Positions 36,780 through 48,845 are shown, numbered from the stretch's first letter. The stretch is 64,000 bases of DNA from Capitella teleta (GCA_000328365.1 KB310511.1:32358-96357), one strand, 5' to 3'. The notes: generated from the letters alone by a model not told the origin. Program-made: numbers and translations.

Positions 36780-39110
36780 GTGTATATATGTGAATCACTT
36801 ACTTTCTCACGCCACCTCACGACCGGCAGAGCGGAAAACACCTGTTTTGTTCTTTTACATTATAGTTAGTTATACCATATTAATAGGCCTACTAATGGCG
36901 AATGAGTGACCATGTATTATATTAATTATCTCATCTCTGAGTTAGTTTGTAACGAGCAAACATTAAGCTAACGACTTTTTCTTAATTTATGCACTACAAT
37001 AATGATACACATGTAGCCCATTTCATTGTTGGAAGTTGGAGAGATATTTTGTATCATAATTTTTACTAAGCAGCCGTATTAGATCCGTCTTTCAAATTCG
37101 CGTTCAACATTATCTTTCAGATTGCATTATCATTGGGACAGATTACGCAAAAAGGATGGCTTTATCTCCAGAATTTACACGAGTTGGTACGGTGGCGGAA
37201 TAGGACATGCAGACTTTTTGTTTTATCTCGTGCGCACGATATCGTAAGTCGTTCACACGACATAGCTATCTAGTGGGAACGACATAGCGATCTCGTGATC
37301 TCGTGGCCACGAGATCGCTTTTTTTTTTCTACATGTCCTATCCCGGCCAGCGTAAGCTGGTGATTCAAACGTATTATACTGTTACAGCTTCAATTAAAGA
37401 GCATGAGGTGTTTCACGTCTCATGATTGAGTCAAGCATTGAACTGTGAAATCCCACATACTATAGGTTGTGAAACGCGATAATATCCCGTGGTATGGATG
37501 CACACTGCACTATAATGAGTACATTATACGAAGCATCCACTATCATTCATAAGAATATACTAACAACTATATCTTTCTCAGGTACTCTTGTTGGATTCCT
37601 TCTACTAGCTTCATAATGGCTTCATCATACTACAATTGCTCTAACGGTAAATACACTCAAATATTCCAGCCATTCAAGCTCTTTACTTTAAATTTATGCA
37701 GTCGCAATTTATTATTGAAAACCGAACTTTCAAAAATATAAATTATGGATCATTGCCGATCAAGTGATAAAGTTTCATGAGATAACCATGAAGCTGCTCC
37801 AAGAGTCCTAAGGAGCAAGAATCTCATGCATTACAACTGTATAGGAAATGACTCGATTAAGGGTTTCTGCCTCAAGGCTGACAACTGACTGATCTCTCGA
37901 CATTTATGTCTTCCCATGATAAAACTGACATGCAACCTTAGTCTTTTGAACTTATTGTGCTAATGCATTCTGTTCTGAAAATCTTAATGCTTTCAACAGA
38001 GACAAATGCTTTTAATGCAACATACGGAACATATTGAATCATGAGATTGATAATGAAATTATTACTAATATTCGCTTTCAGGATGCATCTCAGTTGACAT
38101 GAGATGCTCATGCAAAATATAGACTGCAAATGTGGGGAAACTTGTATCGGGAAAATCTGGAACAAATACTGAAGTAAGTATTATTTTACTTAAACACATA
38201 TGGTATATGTTGGTGGATATGGTAATTAACAAACCTTATTCAGTTTCAATTAGAATCGATCGATCATTCATTCGCCGCCTTGTATGTTGTAAATACTCAT
38301 TGACAATTTGTAGAATTAACCTTCAGAATTTTGTCCTACGACTGCTCCAAGACTCGTGTGTATTTTCGTGCAATTAACGTCATTATGTCTATCGTTGGGC
38401 GATTGTTGGCATCAGTATACTATAAGCGCCATTGCGTCTTCACAAAGTGCAAAGCATTTGCAATTCTTTCGCGTCGCTGGCTGTCCCTGATCAAGGAAGT
38501 TTTAACTTGAAGCTTCTTTGCCCTGATCGATGAGTAATGCCCAGTTACTCCCGTGGAACGTACCTGTGGTTGTGCTGTCGTCTACTTTTTCCTCTCCGAT
38601 CAGCATTTCTCATAACGTTAACGAACTATTATTGTGCTCAACCTTTCGGACCGATTCATAACGTTTATCACATTCCCCATCTGAGTTGAGCGTTGTTGCT
38701 TAAACATAACACAAAAAATCAGTCTGAGATGTGATCAAGGAATTTTTTTGAAGAATTAAGTGATTAATGTACAACGATTAATGAAATATATGGCAGCAAT
38801 ATTAGTCCATGATGCTGGAATCTGTCAACTATACTTGTTCGAGCTATATATAAGAGATCCAATTTAAAATTTTGAAATATCGCTGTGACCTTGACCTTTG
38901 CATAATGATCGAGATATCAGCATTAAAAAAAGTCATAATTGCACTATTAAAGAACATTTCATTAAAGCACGAATTACTCAACACTTTGTAATATAAACGC
39001 ATGCACTGAAATTAAAGGTCAGTCTTCTTTCGAGCCTGCCTTGTGTTCGTCAATACTTCAACAATTGCTATTATGCAAGATTACACAAGGACAGAGCATC
39101 AAAGAACAGT
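36780..39110. other. gene-poor stretch with a palindromic MITE
   Basis: No gene is supportable. 37192-37348 is palindromic: it opens GGCGGAATAGGACATG and closes CATGTCCTATCCCGGCC, with CACGAGATCG-type internal repeats. Another CTGTGACCTTGACCTTTG block lies at about 38882-38899. Confidence 0.45.
37192..37348. mobile_element. palindromic MITE
   Basis: Imperfect terminal inverted repeats (GGCGGAATAGGACATG / CATGTCCTATCCCGGCC) enclose a core of short inverted blocks such as ATCTCGTGGCCACGAGAT. It has no coding capacity. No target duplication is clear. Confidence 0.55.
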
Positions 39111-39113
39111 GAT

Positions 39114-39345
39114 GCGTGCGTGATGGGGTTTTACGGCTCCACCGAACCCATTCGGGTGATACGGGCGCCAGAACAGAAGGCCTGAGACCGGGGTTTTCCT
39201 CTACTCTTATCGATAAATCCCAAGGGTTCTTTATCCTGCATACCACCATAGACTGTAGTACACAGCGCCCGGCCTTGTTACGCAGTTGGGCAGCACTGCA
39301 GATCGAGACACCGAAGAATTACAATTATGATAATCAAAGAGCAGT
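39114..39345 (-). repeat. SINE family 1 copy
   Basis: It matches 59137-59478 over GATGGGGTTTTACGGCTCCA, GTGATACGGGCGCCAGAACA, CTTATCGATAAATCCCAAGG and CGCAGTTGGGCAGCACTGCA. The copy is in minus orientation and its tRNA-like head is absent. Confidence 0.8.
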
Positions 39346-39404
39346 GATACTTCCGAGCTTTATTCACCTGCATGAAAAGTCTGTCTGACTGTCTGTCTGG
39401 CAAT

Positions 39405-41615
39405 CTACAGGCCACCCAGATGTTCCACGTCAAATTTCATCATGCACTGACTTTGAAGACCTCATCGAGAGACTCACATGTGTGTCATCAGAGCTCCTGA
39501 TCCTTGGGGACTTTAACATCAATCTTAAGGACTCAACATCTAACATGTATGCCACTCGTTTCCGTCGGGTCATTGACTCACATGGCCTGAAGCAACACGT
39601 AGAAACACCAACTCATCAAAATAGATATTTGCTTGATCTGGTCATCAGCCGTGTCTCTGATGTGTGTTGTGTCTCACATCTGTGTTGTGACTGACACTGA
39701 TAACTTAATGACGTCGGACAGTCGATGCGGATGCTTTTGCATTGGGAATTCAGGACTCACAATTGCATCGTGATTTGGCCGCACTGCGTTGTTCCGATTC
39801 ATGTGCACTGTATGATTCAGTACTGCGGGATCTGATCAACAAACACGCTCCTGGGAGAGGCATCACGATCACCACTCGCTCCCTGGTTCAACTTTGAGAT
39901 CAGAGAAGCCAGGAGAGCTTTCAGAAAACACGAAAGAAGGCATCTCGCCTAACAGCACATCTTGAGATGCTTCGCACTCTTTTTGTGGGACTTATTTACC
40001 CTCGGAATCCTGAAGCAGGAGTTAAGTGTCTTACCCAATGACACAAGGTTAGTGGCTGGCTTCGAACCTCCAGTGGCCAGCGCCAAGCCCTTTCGAGGCG
40101 AGCACGCTAACCACTCGGCCACCACCTCTCTTTCAAATGATGTTATGTGAGGCGCAGTGATCTTGTACGCGATGGGCTATTATACTCAAAGAAATATAGT
40201 TAACTAACTGTGCCGGAAAGCCAAGATACATTACTACTCCGATAAAGTCAACAGCGCTTCTTCTCCAAAAGAGTTATTTGCCATCACCAACTCTCTGCTG
40301 GCGAAGAAGAAGGAGATAACTCTGTCATCAACATCATGTGACCAAAAGTTATCTGACGAATTCGGGAATTTTTTCAGCGACAAAATTTCCACAATCCGCA
40401 GCCGCATCTCATCGTCCTCAATAGCTCCTGCACTTCCTGTGCCACCCCATGACATTGCTCCCCTGACTCACTTCCAACCTGCCACAGAAACCGAAATAAC
40501 CAAACTCATTAAGAAGAGTCCCTGTAAGTCATCACTTCTTGAGCCAATCCCCACCTGGCTTCTCAAAAACTGTTTACCAACTTTTGTGCCCATCATCAAG
40601 TTGCAGCGCATTAGGGTTCGTGGCTCACTCTCTTCTCCCCACAAGTCACAGTACGGAGTTCCCCAGGGTTCAATTCTTGGACTACTCTTTTTCACCCTCT
40701 ACACCCATCCTCTCAGTTCGATCATCAGTCAACATCATCTGCAGCACCACATCTATGCGGATGACACACAACTTTACATTGCGTTAAATTATCTCCCAAG
40801 GCACGGTGTTGTCTTTGACACAAGTTTCGACCTTGATGACCATCCCGTTAGTATTTGCAAAGGCGCTTACTTTCACCTTCACTCTAACTGGAAGGTGCAA
40901 AAGTTTCTTACAACAGTCTCAACCCGTGCTTTAGTTAAGGCTCATGTGACATCTCCCCTAGACTACTGCAACGCCCTCTTCTACGGACTCCCAGTCAGCA
41001 CCAGAAACAAGCTACAATTAATGGGTGCAGAATGCAGCAGCGCGTGTTATTACAAAGACTAAAAAATCGGAGCACATAACGCCAGTGCTGAAAGATCTCC
41101 ATTGGCTGCCAATTGAACACCGTGTTAAATACAAAATTTAACTTTTGACCTTCAAAATTATAAATGGTTTGGCCCCTCCATATCTACAGGATCTCATCAG
41201 AATTTACACCCCGAACCGGACACTCCGCTCATCGCATGATTGCCTTTTAACACGAACTACTTTTAAACTGTTGGTGGTCGTTCTTTTAAACATTCAGCTC
41301 CACTTTTATGGAACCAACTTCCAAAATTTATCCGCTCATCCGATTCACTCGAATCTTTTAAAACGCCTTTAAAAACATATCATTTTATAAATGCCTTCTG
41401 ACTGTTTAACTGTTTAACTTACAGTATTAATTTTACCTTTCTATCTTTTTCATCTTTTATTTAGCTCTTATCCTACCTTTTATCATTTCATAATTTTTAC
41501 CTCTTTATTATTATTTTCTTCATTTTTATGTAATGTTTCACTTTATACCAATTGTAAAACGCCTTCGAACAACGCCAGTTTCAGAAGGCGTGGAATAAAA
41601 TAATGTGAATTAATA
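39405..41615 (+). mobile_element. L2/CR1-like LINE, internally deleted
   Basis: In order: the end of an endonuclease (ELLILGDFNINLKDS, then HQNRYLLDLVISRVSDV), a linker (INKHAPGRGITI), the start of the polymerase (ITKLIKKSPCKSSLLEPIPT), a jump to the catalytic block (YGVPQGSILG and HIYADDTQLYIAL), then the C-terminal segment (LDYCNALFYGLP; LHWLPIEHRVKYKI after a frame change). The polymerase piece before GVPQGSILG is missing, an internal deletion. Several frame changes follow. A tRNA-derived SINE interrupts the linker. The element ends in the tandem tail at 41616. Confidence 0.85.
39985..40124 (-). repeat. tRNA-derived SINE family 2 inside a LINE
   Basis: Read on the minus strand, it begins GGTGGCCGAGTGGTTAGCGT (A box, Leu/Ser-tRNA-like), continues to GGTTCGAAGCC (B box), then CTTGTGTCATTGGGTAAGAC, the kind of core found downstream of many invertebrate tRNA SINE heads. 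It is not a tRNA gene: the anticodon arm is long and the sequence runs on. Confidence 0.75.
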
Positions 41616-41631
41616 AATAAATAAATAAATA

Positions 41632-41703
<72 letters not shown>
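41610..41703. repeat. AAAT/CAAT tetranucleotide tail of the LINE
   Basis: A few AAAT units are followed by about 17 CAAT units, immediately after AATAAAATAATG. This is the 3' tail of the LINE at 39405-41615 expanded as a microsatellite. Confidence 0.9.
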
Positions 41704-41744
41704 TATAAATATATATATGAATAAACATTTATACTGGTTTCATT

Positions 41745-42315
41745 GTGTGTACATGTATTTTGCAGTCTCCTATATGTTAGCTTATTTCCTGTCATCTGTT
41801 GTTAACAGCAATAAAATAGTATGAGAAATAACAATTTTGATTGTATAAATTTTTTTAATCCGGTGTGATAATTCCATAAGGCCTATAAGCAATTAAACAA
41901 TAAAAAGTTGCTAGATGAGTGCAGCAAATGATTGTATCGATTTCTGGCATTTAAACCTGCATTCGTGGTCTTATCTCTTGAGTAAACAATCGCCTAATGA
42001 CTACAAAGATATCATTCATCGCCACATGTGAGGCCTAATCTCCTAATCGCTTATGAAACAATTGGTAAATCGCCACGTATGTGCCCATTTTTGCCATTTC
42101 ACTTTTGCTATCGCCGACCGTTTTGGTTATTCTGCTAAATAGACTGCCACATTTGTACCGTTATTAGGCACATCTGTGTTCAGATATGCAATCTATTTTT
42201 TGGTTTAAAGAGACGGTTTTGTGGTGGGCATTATTGTACAATTATGGCGGCTTTTTTGTTACTTATGTGGCAAACTGGGCCACAAAATAGGTATGACAAC
42301 GACACTTGAATGCTA
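41745..42315 (+). mobile_element. CCCAGATAGC-end repeat, copy 2
   Basis: It aligns throughout with 57505-58061 (TAGCTTATTTCCTGTCATCT, TGAGTAAACAATCGCCTAAT, CGCCACATGTGAGGCCTAAT). The right end has decayed to GAATGCTATATAAATG instead of ending in CTATCTGGG. There is no coding capacity. Confidence 0.7.
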
Positions 42316-42329
42316 TATAAATGTCACAT

Positions 42330-43060
42330 TCGATCTATTGACAATTAAATCCTCAATTGCCTGAATGGTGCATGTCTCATCTTGAGTATATTCTAGTGCA
42401 AGTGCATTACAAACGGTGCGTTTCAGTTGTGCCACAGTATAGTGACTGAACGAACTACTGGTGCTTTTCGTGAGATACATCAATTGCCGAACATTTACAG
42501 ACACGTACATTACTGTTTCCTTTTAACAGAATTTGCGAAGTGCATTTAACAATTGGGTTGCTTCTGGATACACAAGAGTGCCAAAAAAAGATGCAAAACG
42601 TTTGTGTATTAACGTCGTGAAGTTATCAGAGCACACTAGCGGTGGTTCATATATCGATCTTGTTCTATAAGGTAAACGCATAACTTTACGGTAGCACTTC
42701 TTCCATGCGACATGAACATAATTAATAAAATTATCGCGCAATTTCCATAGTGCAGTCATTGAAATATGAACAGTAATTGTCAAACAATTAAACTTTAACA
42801 TCATGTGAGCAGTTACTAGAGCGTGACATTAAAACATTAGTTCGGTAATACATATCGTGGGCAGCATTTTGAATATTCGCTTTGCATGCATTTGAACCAA
42901 TAACACTGAGGTGTTGACATGATTTCACAATTTTTACCTGCGAGTTATTAAGATATATCAGAAAACGATTCAAGAAATTGACATTTGGTACATTGAACAC
43001 TATAAGCATACTATTATCAGGGTTGAATTTCACAAACTATTCATTTGCAAATGTTTTACA
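42330..43060 (-). mobile_element. LINE ORF2 C-terminal fragment
   Basis: Minus-strand frames (43033-42788, 42804-42523, 42510-42313) encode, in order, NPDNSMLIVFNV, AWKKCYRKVMRLPYRTRS, IHKRFASFFGTL and AQLKRTVCNALALEY, the same arrangement as the LINE fragments at 16020 and 62595. Frames shift between the parts and the polymerase is missing. Confidence 0.75.
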
Positions 43061-43654
43061 GATATTATAATCATGGTATCTATCGCACTACCGCTATGAC
43101 GCCAGTACTTAGTGATTTAGCCATTTTTATCTTGGGTACATGTTTTAAATACCTGCTTATGATTTTATTTGTAAAGTTCAAAGCGGTTAGCAGGGTGTAA
43201 TAGAAGCTCGATTTGTAATTGCATACTGATAACGGGGAAGTCCCCTTTTACGTTATGATTTAAAAGCTTACCGAAGATGATCATAACGACTTTGTCACTA
43301 TGATGATCGCATAACGTAGTATCATATATAAAGAGAGTAACACAAAGTGAGATTTGAACGCTATTTTTTTTTTTTAGAATCGGAGCCTCTGCTTAATTTC
43401 TTTTAACATGGGAAAATCATACCCAACTGCAGTAAAATCAGTATAACTTTGTCAATCGTGAATGAAAAGTCTTAAAGTTGCATGACTGTTATTTCTTCCT
43501 TAGATATTTCTTTATCCGAAAAAAAAAAAAAAAAAAAAAAAATTGCACTCATACGCGATTTTTAACTGTAATCATAAGCTGAGTCGACGAGAATCGATAA
43601 AATCGAGCACAATCATAACGCGCAATTCGACGAACTCCTGGAAAGAGCATAGAC

Positions 43655-43740
43655 CTGAGAGTCAGTCACTTTAAAAAAAATGACTGACTGATGAAAAAAA
43701 TGACTGACTGGCCAAAAAAATGACTGACTTTGACTGACTT
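43655..43740. repeat. TGACTGACT-based short tandem repeats
   Basis: Four ATGACTGACT units separated by A-runs sit in the left arm of the foldback structure and have no counterpart in the right arm. Confidence 0.7.
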
Positions 43741-44531
43741 CAACAATAGCGATATCTGATATTAGCGATAAATTTTTCCGATGGTTATACATGGGCAGTA
43801 ATTAAACCATGCAGTATACATGTATTGAGAAAACAGAAAACAAGTCAAAGTGTAAAAAAACTGTATTATAAACCACGAAGTGAGCGGCAAAATGGAAAAA
43901 AAAATATAATAAAAGTAAAAATACAAGTAAAACAATAAATCGACAAAGGTAACTGAGTAGACTAGAGGCAAATAATACGTGCAAAGAAAAGTTGCTGCAA
44001 AGAAAATAAATATGCAAATATAAGACTTTCAGCCAACAGAGCAGACTAGAAAATAAATTGATACAAAAAAAAAAAAAAAAAAAAAAAAAATGATCACAAA
44101 TCTTGCAAGGATTACAGCAAATAAAGATTAACAGCAAATAAAAATTAGGCAACACAACAGACAAAAACAAATCAATTACTTAACTACTAACCAACAGCCA
44201 GTTTAAGTGACAGCGGGATAATTCGCCGATATCGCGTTCTTAATAAAAGTAGCGGCGAGCGGAATTGGCGATGAACGATGAATTGATGTTCTGTAGAAAT
44301 CAATAGGTTTTACACACAAAGTAGTGACATCACATAATGAATATTCATTATTCAAATTACCTGCATATCAACTTCCGTTTTTCCCGAACTAAAGAGAAAA
44401 CTAAAGAATAACAATCAGTTTATTTATTTATTACTTAATAACTTGAAAATTAATGAATAATGACCCTAATTTTATAAATAACAAATGCTAAAATCATAAT
44501 GTGAAACCTTTATTGGATGATTGATCACAGG

Positions 44532-44648
44532 ATGCAAGAGTGGAGTTTGACGTCCATTCTTCAGCTCAATCAACCGGAGGAAGAGGCAGTGAAACAAGTA
44601 TTAACAGCGATTGAGCAATCGTTTCCCGCCCATTCACCAAAGCTGTAA
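44532..44648 (+). pseudogene. small conserved ORF, left-arm copy (38 aa)
   Basis: The frame begins MQEWSLTSILQLNQPEEEAV and stops after PAHSPKL. Its inverted counterpart at 46854-46708 begins MQEWSLTSIFQLSQLEEETV and runs ten codons further. Synonymous and conservative changes in this frame suggest past coding. It is followed, after the inserted TTAA element, by a second matched segment at 45441. No family is recognised. Confidence 0.4.
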
Positions 44649-44697
44649 TTTGCTCAAGTTGGCAGAGGAAAGACACGATGAACCATGTGAGCAGTAA

Positions 44698-45400
44698 TTA
44701 AAGGGAGAAGAACTGGTTAAAAATGGACTTTGAGTCATTATTTGATGCACCAAAAATGATTTATATGCCTGGCCCACGCAAGGAATATCATCCCTAACGA
44801 TTTCGCGGGAGATATATTGCTAACTAGGCGTGACGTCAGGAGCTGTGATGAAACACCGAGTTCCCCATCTTTTACAATGGGCCTCGTCATCTCAGCGTGT
44901 CATGTGACTAAACCCTTGGATATTTTTTTTTCTTTTCTTTTCGAAAATAGATAGAATAATCATTTTGCCACCAGACAGGCGCAAAAAAAAAAAATATTTT
45001 TCGCTATTTTTTTTTTTTAGCAAGCGATTTTCTAGGACACCTACCATGTTTCTCATCCTGAAACAGTAAAAAGGTCAGCCAGAGTGCACCACGCATGCGC
45101 TTTCGTTTCGTAAACAACAAAGATGTTCTTTTATGGCGAAGATGATCTGCTCTGATTGGCTGAAATCGATAGCTTCACGAGGGGAACGGGACCAATCTCG
45201 GCAAGCCCTCAGCTGACGCTTGACTCCTATACTTCGTAATGGAAGCCATTCTCCCATAGGCCCAATGCTAACCCTGATATTCGGAATGCATTATTTCCTT
45301 ACGCTTGCATCCACGAAGGGTGTTCTTGGCACGGAATGCTATCAATTGGTGCTATGAGTCAATAGAACATCACTTAAAATTCAGTTCCCCATCCCTTTAA
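44698..45400 (-). mobile_element. TTAA-flanked DNA transposon, inverted copy inside the foldback arm
   Basis: TTAA occurs at 44698-44701 and 45397-45400. The interior is the reverse complement of 28431-29124 with few differences (GATGATATTCCTTGCGTGGG-type blocks, GCCTGTCTGGTGGCAAAAT). The right arm lacks it at the matching site, so it inserted after the arms formed. Confidence 0.85.
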
Positions 45401-45440
45401 TATCTACTCGCATACACTGATTTCTCTCCTTTTCATTCAG

Positions 45441-45542
45441 GTGAGTGATTACTCGTATGCTGATGGGAACAAAAGGAGCGTTAAAAGAAAAACACCAAAA
45501 GACTTTCTAACAAAAACCTCGCCAACAAGAGTGCTTCCTTGA
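45441..45542 (+). pseudogene. second matched exon-like segment, left arm
   Basis: After an acceptor (TTCATTCAG) the frame reads VSDYSYADGNKRSVKRKTPK and ends TSPTRVLP. The right arm has VSDHSHADGNGKRSVKRITP after the same acceptor at 46644. Conservation between arms supports an old coding exon. It runs directly into the minisatellite. Confidence 0.4.
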
Positions 45543-45925
45543 TTGCCTCTGAGCATCTAGTCATCATTGATTGCCTCTGGGCATCTAGTCATCCTTGATT
45601 GCCTCTGAGCATCTAGTCATTCTCGATTGCTTCTGGAAATCTACTCCTTCTTGATCGCCTCGGGGCATCTAGTCATCCTTGATTGCCTCTGGAATCTAGT
45701 CATCCTTGATTGCCTCTGGAATCTAGTCATCCTTGATTGCCTCGGGGCATTTAGTCATCCTTGATTGCCTCTGGACATCTAGTCATCCTCGATTTCCTCT
45801 GAACATCTAATCATTCTCGATTTCCTTGGGGCATCTAGTCATCCTTGATTGTCTCTAGACATCTAGTCATCATTTATTGCATCTTGGCATCTAGTCACCA
45901 TTGATAGCCTGGACATCTCATAATA
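45538..45925. repeat. 28-bp minisatellite, about 14 copies
   Basis: The unit is close to TTGATTGCCTCTGGGCATCT followed by AGTCATCC, 26-28 bp, with scattered substitutions. Units are contiguous with no spacers, so this is not a CRISPR array. It lies between the two inverted arms. Confidence 0.95.
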
Positions 45926-45949
45926 ATTGAGATAATTTTTACAGATCAA

Positions 45950-46070
45950 AATGCCAAAAGCAACTAGGAAACTGCAAGAAATGAGCATGACCTCTTTGAG
46001 TGGTTGAGAGAAACAGTGTCATTGGAGCTGCCTGCAGTTGATCCTCTTCACTGCCAAGTCACGAGGTATG
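45950..46070 (+). pseudogene. short exon-like segment in the foldback centre
   Basis: The frame ETARNEHDLFEWLRETVSLE continues to LPAVDPLHCQ and is followed by GTCACG. It reads like protein but is short, and no homologue is recognised. It may belong to the same old gene as the segments at 44532 and 45441. Confidence 0.25.
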
Positions 46071-46476
46071 AAGAATATCGAAGCATGTATTAAGATTACG
46101 TTCTTATCTCTTTCAGAAACATGCTCATCATCGTGAGGGATCGCATTAATATATGAGAGGCAAACAGTATCACCCACAAATTGCGTCACAGGAGTAATCG
46201 ATTTAGTCTTGTCATTTAATTAAATAAATATAGACACTCTTGTTTCCATTTACAATGTATTTGGTAAATTAAATGTAATCCAGCCTTACATATTAATTCT
46301 ATTTCATCGTGTTTCTATAGTATAATTTTATTTGGATATTGGATATTTTATAATGGAATAAACCAAATGAACTAAACTGAAAATGGTATATTCGTAAAGC
46401 TTTTTTTCAACAATGTCAATTAAAATGAATAGACTTGCATTGTTTGCTGAGAAGAAAATTGCAAGATAAAAGCGTA

Positions 46477-46644
46477 CTATAGTTTAATATTTCTTGAAAA
46501 CATACATAAGCCAGAAACAAAAGTTAAATCAGCACAAAATTTGTTCATGGAAATGAAATTAATCTCCGTTTTACTCTGGTGAACCGGTGTTATCCTTTTT
46601 ACGCTCCTTTTGCCGTTCCCATCAGCATGCGAGTGATCACTCAC
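46477..46644 (-). pseudogene. second matched exon-like segment, right arm
   Basis: The minus strand after an acceptor (ATCGCTTTCAG) reads VSDHSHADGNGKRSVKRITP and continues to a stop at 46477. The first 25 codons match the left arm; the remainder does not. Confidence 0.35.
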
Positions 46645-46707
46645 CTGAAAGCGATGGAGAGAAATCAATGTATGCGAGTGGGTAATAATTGCCGCTCACC
46701 TGCTCCA

Positions 46708-46854
46708 TCATGTCTTTCTTCTGACCATTTGCACAAATGACAGCTTTGGTGGATGAGCGGGGGATGATGGCTCAATTGATGTTAATACTTGCTCCACTGT
46801 CTCTTCCTCCAGTTGGCTGAGCTGAAAAATGGACGTCAAACTCCACTCCTGCAT
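46708..46854 (-). pseudogene. small conserved ORF, right-arm copy (48 aa)
   Basis: It starts MQEWSLTSIFQLSQLEEETV, continues through PAHPPKLSFVQMVRRKT and stops at TGA 46708-46710. The upstream bases TGATCACAG before the start codon are also conserved in the left arm and could be a splice acceptor. Function unknown. Confidence 0.4.
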
Positions 46855-47459
46855 CCTGTGATCAATCATGAAATGTTTCACATTACAATTTTAGCATTTG
46901 TTATTTATAAAATTAGGGTCATTAGTTTTCAAGTTATTAAGTAATAATAATAATATATATTTATATATATATATATATAAATAAACTGATTGTAATTCTT
47001 CAGTTCAGTTCATAATCATTATCATTCATGGAATATTATAGTGCCTATGCTTCAGCACCCCACACTCCCTCCCTCCCCTATAGATATTAGAAAGCAAATT
47101 AATAAATCACACAAAAATATGTATATAATTATAATTAAAAATAATATGTAATAAATTCACCCACCTTCCAGATGTCCGTCGAATAAGAGCCATTTCACAA
47201 GAATCGTGATTCCCAGAGGAATAGATGATTTCCAAAAAGAGTGAGTCAGAAAATACAAGAAATGTAGGAGAACCAAATCAGAGTCGCTAATGTGAGCACA
47301 AACTGAAATTTTAAATCAGCGGAAAACGGAAGTTGATATGCAGGTAATTTGAATAATGAATATTCATTATGTGACGTCACTACTTTGTGTGTAAAACCTG
47401 TTGATTTCTACAGGACATCAATTCATCGCCAATTGCGCTCGCTGCAACTGCATAAAAGT

Positions 47460-48239
47460 ATGAGAAACTGATTCATTCGACCAAAAGAACTGCAAAAAAG
47501 CGAGAAATTAGACACGGAAAGGGTAAATAGACGGTTGTCCTATCATTGTATTCACTAAAGATTGATTTTATTCTCATAATCTATTCATTTTATTGGCGAT
47601 TTTTTTTTTTCGTGCCAGAGAATGTGCGTTGGGATATCCATGACTGTCATGTCCGATGCCTGCTCTGGTATTATTCTATATGTAAAAATACAATTATGTA
47701 ATGTCCTTACATCAATTTATTTCATGCAAATATGCTAGCTATAGAACGATCGAGGACTAATGGCCAGACCACCTATTATAAATATTGATGGCCAGGTTGT
47801 ACTTGGATTGCAATGAAATAAATAAAACTAATTTTTTTTAAATTTATTTCAATGTTTATGCATCCCGTACACTACAACTGCCTCCTGATGCACAAATTAT
47901 TGGCGTATATCCTCTTACGATAATACATGTTTCTTGTTTCAAACATGCAGATATAATTTTCATTACTCAGTTGAATCAAAAAGCCGAATGAAAATTAAAA
48001 GACTTTTATTGAAGACTCACAAAAATGGAATGTACAATTAAGATATTGAATGACAAGAAAGACAACGTTGAAAAAAAAAAATAATAAAACCCAAAAAACT
48101 TTATTTGTTACAGTAGTTAATACATGCACTCATCATATCAAACCAAATTTCCAAAAACAATTAATCAACTTTGAAGTTCTTATCAAAACAAATGGTGTTT
48201 TGATAAATATAATTTGAAAACAAATAAAGCACATCAAAT
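47460..48239. other. right-arm-specific sequence without a recognised gene
   Basis: AT-rich DNA with no counterpart in the left arm. TTTATT at 48101 could supply the minus-strand polyadenylation signal for the Ly6-like candidate at 48240-48845. Confidence 0.4.
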
Positions 48240-48845
48240 TCATGCTTTCATAGAGCTTCGTGCAACTGATCTGGTAATTGAGAAAAATGTACAATTCAAG
48301 GTAAGAATTAGGTAATGGCAGGATTTTGTATGCAATTTCATCGAGCAGGAATCAAGATTCGTTAAATGTAATTCCAACCACAAGCACTGATGGAGTGAGT
48401 ATTCACAACATATTTTCATCTCCAAAACATCCACCTGGAATCAACAAAAAATATTATTAGAAAAATCAAATGAATCATAAATCATAATCACTGAAATAAA
48501 TCATGGAAAATATAAAAAAGTGAACAACCTTGTGTGTTATTTTTGCATAGTAGTTAATACTATTTCAACTACGACACTGACACTCTGAGTCACCGTCTAT
48601 TCAAGACTATTGCCTATTGGCCTCGAGTTGACACAGAAACGCATCGACTCGATCTCACCGACCCAGTCACAGACAGGCGAGCGGCTGGTGTCACAGTTAG
48701 ACTTAGCATAACAATTACCACTGATATATTGTGACATGCATTCAAAACATAACGAACCAAGAGTTACGTTATGGTTGCAATTCATATGTATCGCGTTGGC
48801 AACGAGCACACAAAAGCAACGCAACAGTGGAGTAGTTTGAAGCAT
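48240..48845 (-). CDS. candidate Ly6/three-finger secreted protein, two exons
   Basis: Proposed exons on the minus strand are 48845-48633 and 48434-48240, phase 0, about 135 residues. The start (MLQTTPLLRCFCVLVANAIH) resembles a signal peptide. Then LCFEC (residues 32-36) is followed by Cys at 45, 51, 59 and 71, and exon 2 gives CC and a further Cys (KICCEYSLHQC). This is the cysteine order of Ly6/uPAR domains, which are usually secreted or GPI-anchored. The final CN pair of the family is missing, the donor (GTCAAC) is weak, and no clear GPI signal is seen. It lies within the right arm of the foldback structure, between its outer and inner repeats. Confidence 0.4.

Noticed and set aside
40050-40124. 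tRNA-Leu gene on the minus strand
   Set aside because: It has pol III boxes but lies in a LINE and continues into a SINE core.
43802-44170. 122-codon minus-strand hydrophobic frame
   Set aside because: Its Phe/Leu-rich content comes from A-runs and AT-rich DNA; no membrane-protein signature.
45538-45925. CRISPR-like array
   Set aside because: Units are contiguous without unique spacers, and the DNA is animal nuclear; it is a minisatellite.
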